Of a DNA stretch of 64,000 nucleotides, positions 50,906 through 59,104 are shown one piece after another (within the stretch, counting starts at the first letter, position 1; each line of letters starts with the position of its first letter). The DNA lies in the NCBI GenBank assembly GCA_947044405.1, contig CAMRHE010000054.1:3534001-3598000 (forward strand). The letters are read 5' to 3'. A program made the translations under genes and the position numbers. Origin of the DNA: Leptodactylus fallax (taxonomy: Eukaryota; Chordata; Amphibia; Anura; Leptodactylidae). The notes under the pieces were generated by a model that did no database searches, had not been told where the DNA came from, and was given only the letters and a program-made list of their open reading frames with translations.

Positions 50906-53900
50906 AATGATACATCACACACACACACACACACACATCTAAATTTTGTCTGCAAATCCCGTTCAGGGGGTGTAAATTATAAAAGGTGTGTATGGAGCTT
51001 TATCAGCTCCCACCAAGTTGTAGGAAATTTGTCAAAGAACAATGCAAAAATCCACCATGACGGTAGCACTTTAGAATATTCCACAAATTATGATTAAGTC
51101 CATCTATAAAGCTTTCATGCAAGCTTTCAGTAAGCATGCCCATGCCATAGAACATCTCCTTTATACTGGTAATAACTGGAAAGGGAAAGGGTACTGATCT
51201 AACATTTAATCAGCTATCCATCTATCAACAGATGAAAAATGCATGTGGGAAGTGTCCTTTCAGTACTTTTACATAGTCTATACTCAGTGGCATAACAAGA
51301 GTCTTGTAGGGCCCCGATGCAAACTTTTGCCCATGGCCCCCTACAGCAAATTCTTGACAGTGATACAGGTGCTGCAGCAGCAACTCAGATACTTGAAAAG
51401 GATTACAGCTTTAGTACCCATAACTGCAGTTATCAAGAATATGATGAGTGAGCAGTGCAGCACCTGGCATATAAAAATACTGGGAGCTGGATGCTTTGGG
51501 AAACAGCTGATCTGCAGGGTTCTAACAGTCTAAGATATACGAGATCAGTGTGGGTCCAACACCTGGAGCCCCTGCTGATCAATTCTTTGAAGTTACTGTG
51601 GTGCTTTTGTGAGCGCCCTGACTCCTTCCCTATTTACATTGCACAGCATCAGTTTTATAATCACCAATGTTATTACAGCCTGTAATAGTGCAGGGCTGCT
51701 ATAAAACAGATGGCATGTGATGTGAATAGTGAAAGGGCCCCACACAGTATTATGTGCTCCACACTGGCCCCCACCCAGTATTACATGCTCCCAACAGCTC
51801 CCCTCCGGTGCTATTATACTCTGGGGTCTCCTCAGCACCCAGAGAGAGGATCCGCCCCCTGGGACAGGAAACCTACAGTATAAAGAGGTGGAGCCTCTCC
51901 TACCCCTCAGTTTTATAGAAGCGAGAGAGACTCCAGTTAACTTGTAACTCATGACCCTAAGGTCAAAACTTTTTTTTTTTTTTTTGCACTTGCAACACCC
52001 GATGCCAAACAAAAGTCCATCAAGTAAAAAGGGAGGGATAAAGGATGGTGGTGTTGTGGGTTCTGCAAAATCCAATTACCGGTAAATAATTACCATTCCC
52101 CCCCGCATCACCCAGAGAGAATAAAATAGGAAAAAAACTAGGGAGGGACCACTGCTTGTAAAACTTTCCTTCCAAAAGAAAGATCAGCAGAAGCCCCAAT
52201 GTCCAGCCTATAATCGCGAAAAAAGGTAGAAGACGAAGACCAGGTTGCCGCTTTGCAGATAGATTCTATGGAAGCATCAGCTCTCTCGGCCCAAGAGGTG
52301 GCAATCGCCCTAATAGAATGTGCCTTGAGCCCCAAAGAACTGTAGGCCAGGGAATTTGCTAGTCTCAACCACCTAGCCAGACTACATTTAGAGGCCGCCT
52401 TCCCTTTATTGGGACCTGAAAAGAGAACAAAAAGGGAAGTAGATTTCCTCCAGGAGGAAGTAGAGGACAAATACTGGATCAGGCAACGTGTTACATCCAA
52501 ACAGTGGTATTCCTGCTCTTTAGCATTACTCTTGTTAGCACAGAGGGAGGGGAGAACTATCTCCTGAGATCTTTGAAATTTTCAGGCTACTTTAGACAAA
52601 AAAGCTGGGTCTGGTTTAATTATTACCGTGTCCTCTGTAATGACAGTAAAGGGTGGATTAACCGATAAAGCCTGTAATTCCCCTATGCGACGTGCCGAGG
52701 TAAGGGCCACTAAAAGAATCACTTTCAGGGATAAATTTTTAATAGGGATAGAGTCCAATGGTTCAAAGGGAGGTTTAGTTAAGGCAGATAGAACTAGGTT
52801 CAAGTCCCAGGGAGGAACTCTGGACATAACAGGTCTACTTCTAGAGGCCGCCTTGATGAACCTAATCACCCAGGGATCATCAGCCAATTTAACGTTTAGC
52901 AGAGCACTAAGGGCTGAAACCTGGACTCTTAAAGTGCTGGTAGAAAGCCCTCTTTTCTAGCCCCTTCTGAAGGAACTCTAGAATCTGTTTTCTAGGTATA
53001 TCCCTAAGCTCCCCTGGAGAACCCCCTAGAAATTCAAAAAACCAGAACCGTCCTAGCGTATATTTTAGTAGTGACCGGTTTAATACTTTTTAGAAGAGTG
53101 GAAATGAGGTTATGAGACAAAACATTTGACTGCCTGGAATTTGAGCAGAGATTACTAGCCTCAAAAGGAAGTGGCTGGACTCCGGGTGGAGAATGGGGCC
53201 CTGACATAGAAGGTCCTGGATGACGGAGAATCCAAGGGTCCGAAACGGACAGGATCCTTAGCCAGGCTCTCCTTGGCCAAAAGGGGGAAATTAGAATAAC
53301 CCTCGCTTAATCCTCCCTGATCTTCCTCAACTGCTGGAAAGAGAAAGAAGGGAGGAAAAGCGCAAGCTAGATTGAAATCCCACTTGTGGGACAGGGCGTC
53401 CAACCCAAAGGGGGAATTCCTCTGGGTTTAGGGAGGAGAAAATAAAAATAAATCTCTCCACCTTTTTGTTTGACTGACTGACTGGAAAAGAGATCTATTT
53501 CCGGGACCCCCCAAACCCTGGTGATCTCTAAGATGGATCGGTTCAATTCCCACTCGCTCTGATTCAGACTGTGATGGCTCAAGAAATCTGCCCTGAAATT
53601 GTCTGACCCCCTGATATGCAGAGAAGACAAGGAGAGAACCAGAGGCTCTGACAGATTTAGAAAACGGGCCATTATTTTCATAAGGGGAAGAGACCTCGTA
53701 CCCCCTTGCCTGTTTATATACAAACTGTAGTCATATTGTCAGACATGATCCTTACAAGGCGATTCCGAATACCCTAACCTATGGCTTTCAAGGTCTCCAA
53801 AACCACCATTAGTTCCCTCTGATTTGAGGAGGCCTGAGAGACTCCTTTACCAGCAGCCCTGGAACATCTGATCCCCCATGTGGGCACCCCACCCCAAGGG

Positions 53901-56900
53901 CTGGCATCCGTGGTACTAATTAGGGGGTCTAAGATCTTCCATGGAACTCCAATTTCTAGGTGACCCCTGACTAACCACCAACCCAGGGATTCTCTTGTAG
54001 GCCGAGACAACCGCATAAATTTGTCGAGAATTTTCTCTTCCTGACGCCAGGCTTTCCCACTGCAGGTCTCAGGAGTGGCTCTGAGCCCAAGGTACTTCTG
54101 GAATACAGGCCGTGAGAGTCCCCAGGATGGACATAGCCTTTCTTATAGTGACCCTGGGGGACTGGATCAGGGTTTTTACTAGGGACAGAACCCCTTCTAT
54201 TTTCTCTGGAGGGAGAAAACATCTGAGCCGTGGAATCTAGAAGGATCCCTAGAAACTTTCTGTTGAGAGGAAAAACGTGACTTCTCTAGATTCACCATCC
54301 AATCTAATTCCTCCAGAATGTCCAGTACTTCTGACACTTTCTAAACATTCTATTCTGGAGCTTGCCACAATGAGAGTCGCCTAGATATGGAATAAACAGA
54401 ATGTCTTTCTCTCTTACATGTGCCCCCATTTCTGCCACTATTTTGGTAAAGACTCTTGGGGCCATGGAGATTCCAAAGGGAAGGGCCTGATATTGGTAAT
54501 GCTGAACCACCCCTCCCATCTCTACTGCTACTCTGCGGACCCAGCAAAATTGGAACATGGTAATAAGTGTCTTTCAGGTCTATCACCACCATCCAGGAAT
54601 TGGGAGTCAACAATCTCACTGCTGACTGCACTGTCTCCATCTGGAATTTCTTGTGAGACAGAAACGGATTTAACCTCCTTAGATTTATTATGGTTCTGAA
54701 GACGTCTTCGGGTTTCCTTACCAAGAACAGATGGGAATAAAATCCCTGCCTCTCCTCTTCCTGGGGAACTGGAATCAGCACCCCTTTCAAGATCAGGCTC
54801 ATCACTTCCAATTCCTGAGCAGATTGAGAGGTTAGGGAAGTCAGTTCTGGTAATCTGAAAACTTGAAGGTGGAGAAGAGAGCTCCAACTTTCAGAAGAAA
54901 GTCTAGTTCTACATATGGCACATTCCTTATTCTTAGATTTCTCCAAGGCTTTCCTAGGTCTATCCTACAAAAGAAAGGGGGACCAATTAAAAAAAAAAAA
55001 TAAAGGGTTGGCACGGAGCCACTTACATCCCCTAGAATACCGAGGAAGGCGGAGGTGGACCTTCATCTTGCCCTCCCTTTTGCTGGCAGCTGCTGGGACT
55101 GTGACTGCAGCTGTGGCTGCTGCTGCTCTTCCATACTGTAGAGAAGTCTTCTCCATGCAGGGAGGGCCAGGAACTGCTTAGCAGCTCCACCGTCCCTCAA
55201 TCTGCATTATATGGCCATTCAGCTGCTAGGCCATGCCCCCTTCCTTCAGAAGCCATGCCCCCTTCATTCCTGGGTGGCACCTCCGTGTGTCTCCCTGCAG
55301 GCCCGGAACTCCTGCAGCCTAAAGAAGAGGAAACACACTCCTTCTGCCTGGATATCAGAACACCAGTGGCCGGAACACCAGGGGCGCATAGCACCGACTC
55401 CAGACGGGGCCACAGCTAACAGCCATCCATGGAAGAAGAGAGGCAGCCCCTACCAGGACCAACTCTTTCCTATGCCTTCAGGTAAGCCTACCTCAAGCAG
55501 GCATGTAGGTCTCCCTCCAGGGACAGGAAACAACTGAGGGGTAGGAGAGGCTCCACCTTTTTATACCATAGGTTTCCTGTCCGTGGGGGCGGATCCTCTC
55601 TCTGGGTGCTGTCATGGGTGATGGAAAAAAAAAATTGATGAAACTATCAAAGTGTATGTAGCCTAAGGTAACATGCAAATGACAGTAGTTGTCCAGACTG
55701 CATCAGTATGTCATTCACAATCACGGATCCACAAAGACTTATGATCCCCTACACTTGTCCGTATTTGCGGCACAGACTTACAGGTACAAGAATAGGATCT
55801 GCTCCATAATTTGTGGATAGCTTTATGTACGGACACTGATCAGTAAAAGCTTTGGACTTGTGTATGGGGCTATAGGAATGAATGGTCTGTATACTATCTG
55901 TAAGGCTGTGTTCAGACGGCGGAAAATGATCTTCATTTTCCGCCGCCGGAATTTTCACCGTGGTCTGCCGTGACCGTATGCCAATGCAGTGCATCAGCAT
56001 TCAGTCACAGCATCCTGCTCCTGATTAGATTGGATGAATGGACCTAATCAGGAGGGCGTCTCGAGCCATGGACACTGCGGCAAAATTGAGCAGGACGCTC
56101 CCTCCCCCCCCCCTTCCCCGTCTCCTGCTGCGATCTCTGCCTCCCATTGAAAACAATAGGAGGCAGATTCGGGAGGAATCTGCTCCAGATTCGGGGACGG
56201 AATCCGCGGCAAATACCTCCTTGTGAACATACCCTAACTGGTCATTTGTGATGCAGGTTTTTAGCAGATAGCACACTGACACTTTTCTTGTGGTCCTATA
56301 CAAATTAATGTGCATTGTCCACTCTCCATAATGGGGGGGGGGGGCCATGTCAGGGGCATGTGATCGTGAGCCTAGAGGCAAAATCCATTTTGAAGTGAAG
56401 GCTCAACTGAAACTTATGGCCCATGGAGGGCAACCACTGGGACCTCATGTTTGGCACAGCAGAGTTTCCTGAATCAGCATGCTACCAGTGCTATGTGAGA
56501 CCCTAACTAGAGAGCATCATAGATGCTATAAGCTCAGGCCATTATACCCACAGATCAGGATGGGATTTGCAGAGTTAAAATCTGCCTTATTAACCCTTGA
56601 GTTGTCTCACTCAAATGTGACCAAGGCATCCAAAGACAAGCCACGTGTTGGCATCACCATGGTACCTCAGCTCATAAGCCTCCAGAGTAGGATCCGGGAG
56701 CAGCAATCTTTTTCTATGACAATCGGGAGCCTATTGAAGGCTTGTAAGCCTGTCATTACTATACTACTATAGGCAACCTGTAATAGAAGTGAATGGATTT
56801 TTCAACATGTTCCAAATATTACAATAGGTTATACTGATCAGACCCCAGGGGTTTCAAGTCATCTAGGGGGTTTTAAAATAAAAGTAAACCCCATCACCTC

Positions 56901-58007
56901 CAAAGAAAACCACACACATTAGGAATCCCTGCATTCAAAAATAATGCATACAAAATATAAAATGTATCCTATAGGGTGAGCATCATTGCATATACTACAT
57001 ACACATTTGGTATCTTCATGAATGTACCAACTTGCACAATTTAGATAACATGCAATTTTGGCAACAGTGAATACTGCAAATACAAAACCCATAAGAAAAT
57101 TGCGCCAACAGATTTTTTTTTCTTCTAATTCTTACCCAATCTGAATTCCCCCCCCCCCCCATCTTCCCAGTACATTGTACATATATAAAATAATACCATT
57201 GTGAACTACAATTTATCCTGCAAAAAACAAGCCCTCATATAGCTCTGGACGAAAACAAAAGTTATGACTTTTAGAGGGGATGGGGGTTAGTGAAAAAAAA
57301 AAAATGGCTATGATGGAAGAGGTTAAATATTGTTCACATGCAGAAGCATTCAATTTTCTTTTCCCCCCTTCTAAAGGAAGATCTACATAACCATGTAGTG
57401 GAATTTCATTTTTTTTATTTTTTTTAATAAAATAGATCAGCCTGCCACTTCACATTTAGGGCTTATTCATATGGCACAGTGTAGAGCGGACAGCACAAGG
57501 ACTGTACACGCCCATGGTCAATGCATTCTTGTATGAATAACACTCATTATGTGCAGCACACACAAACACACACATCTGACCAGACACAGAATAGTGACAT
57601 GAATAAGCTAATACCTTTGCAGTATACACTTTATTGGAAGTTTTAAGACCAACACACTAACGTATTATAAAGTTGTAAATGATTACCATCACGCTCACTT
57701 TTGGTTAACTGGAAGTTACCTTTGGACACGACAAAAAAAAAAAAAATAAAATAAAATAAAAAAAAAACCCACACAATTAGTATTTGTGATTATGTAATTT
57801 CTCTTCCTTCCTTCCTTGGTTGGCGGGAGTAATGCAAATTGGTTAAGACAAACATTTAAGAATTGCACTATGTAAATGAGTCCTAATAGAGTATAATACA
57901 TTTGCCCATTTACAGCAACCTGTGTTCTGCATCATTAAGACAATACTGTTGGTGATCAGCGCCAGGGAAATGGGCAAATGGCCATGTTAATGCAGGAAAT
58001 ATAAAAT

Positions 58008-58047
<40 letters not shown>

Positions 58048-59049
58048 GCACACATATCACACACACACACACACACACACACACTTTACAGTCCCAGCAA
58101 AGTTAAAGAATTTTTTTTTATACAAAAAAAAATTTTTTTTTTAAGCTGCAATTCATGTGGCCTTGGCCTAAAAGCAATTCTTGGAAGCTGATAAAACTAT
58201 AGTGTTACTTAAAGCTGCGTTTTTTGCAACATGGAGCCCAAACTTCACATACATGTACTAACTCAAGTAAGGTCTCACTGAGCATGCACTGTAATAATCA
58301 GCACTCCAGACTGTGCATGTATTTGCTGACTACACATACATTCAGGGGAATGTCAAGTGTGCCACAAGCTACAAGACACTGCTAAAGATGAGGTAGTAGA
58401 AAGCAGCGGGTCAAGATTATGCTGGGAGGTGTGGTGAGTCATTAAGGTGCAATCTTTGGAATGTACTGGGTGGACTCCATTATAGTCTATGGAGTCTTTA
58501 AGCGGACAGGATTTCCATCTTTCAGGTCCCCATGCAGACCTGAAGGACAGAAACCCGAACGCTAGTGTGAACCTAGCATTAGGAAGTGTGGAGTAAATTC
58601 CAGGTAGAACTTGCACCAGCTTTCTGAAGGGAGCTCTAGTAAGTTTGTTAAGCCATCCACTTTTGAGCGAGGTGCAGAACAAAGTGGCACATCTTGGGCA
58701 CAAGAAAGGACCTGGAACCAGAAACTACCCCCTTCTCCACCAGAAAAATGGCATAGATGAGTTAGCTGTCTTGAAGTTTCTTTCCGTCAAAATTCCTATA
58801 GATGATATAGTATTTATAATTTTAAAAAAAACAAAAAACCCTGTGTATGCCCTGAAGACACCAAAAATAAGTAAAGTAATATGGGTGTTTTTCAAAACCT
58901 TACACTAGGTTCACGCTTGCACCTGATAGCCATCCACTGCCAAGCTGTTTAAAAAAAAAAAAAAAAATGATTGGTCCAAAAAGGATTCCAAATGGTTACA
59001 CAGCAGATACCTGAATCCGTCTTTTTAGACGATTAGTCAATGCACGTAA

Positions 59050-59104
<55 letters not shown>

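Larger units (their letters stand above)
51833..55611 (-). mobile_element. DIRS-type tyrosine-recombinase retrotransposon (degraded), sense to GCLC
   Basis: Inverted 80-bp terminal repeats (51833-51912 and 55532-55611) enclose, in minus-strand order, a gag remnant, reverse transcriptase, RNase H and a tyrosine recombinase. DIRS elements use this recombinase in place of a DDE integrase, and their ends are inverted rather than direct repeats. The element is about 3.8 kb, shorter than usual (about 5-6 kb), mainly because gag is largely missing. The reverse-transcriptase motif is mutated and stops and frameshifts are present. A GCATCACCCAGAGAGA segment at 52103-52118 partly matches the outer terminal repeat and may be part of the internal complementary region. 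Confidence 0.92.

Noticed and set aside
58353..58703. 116-codon minus-strand ORF in intron 1
   Set aside because: No domain or recognisable similarity; it overlaps a MITE fragment.
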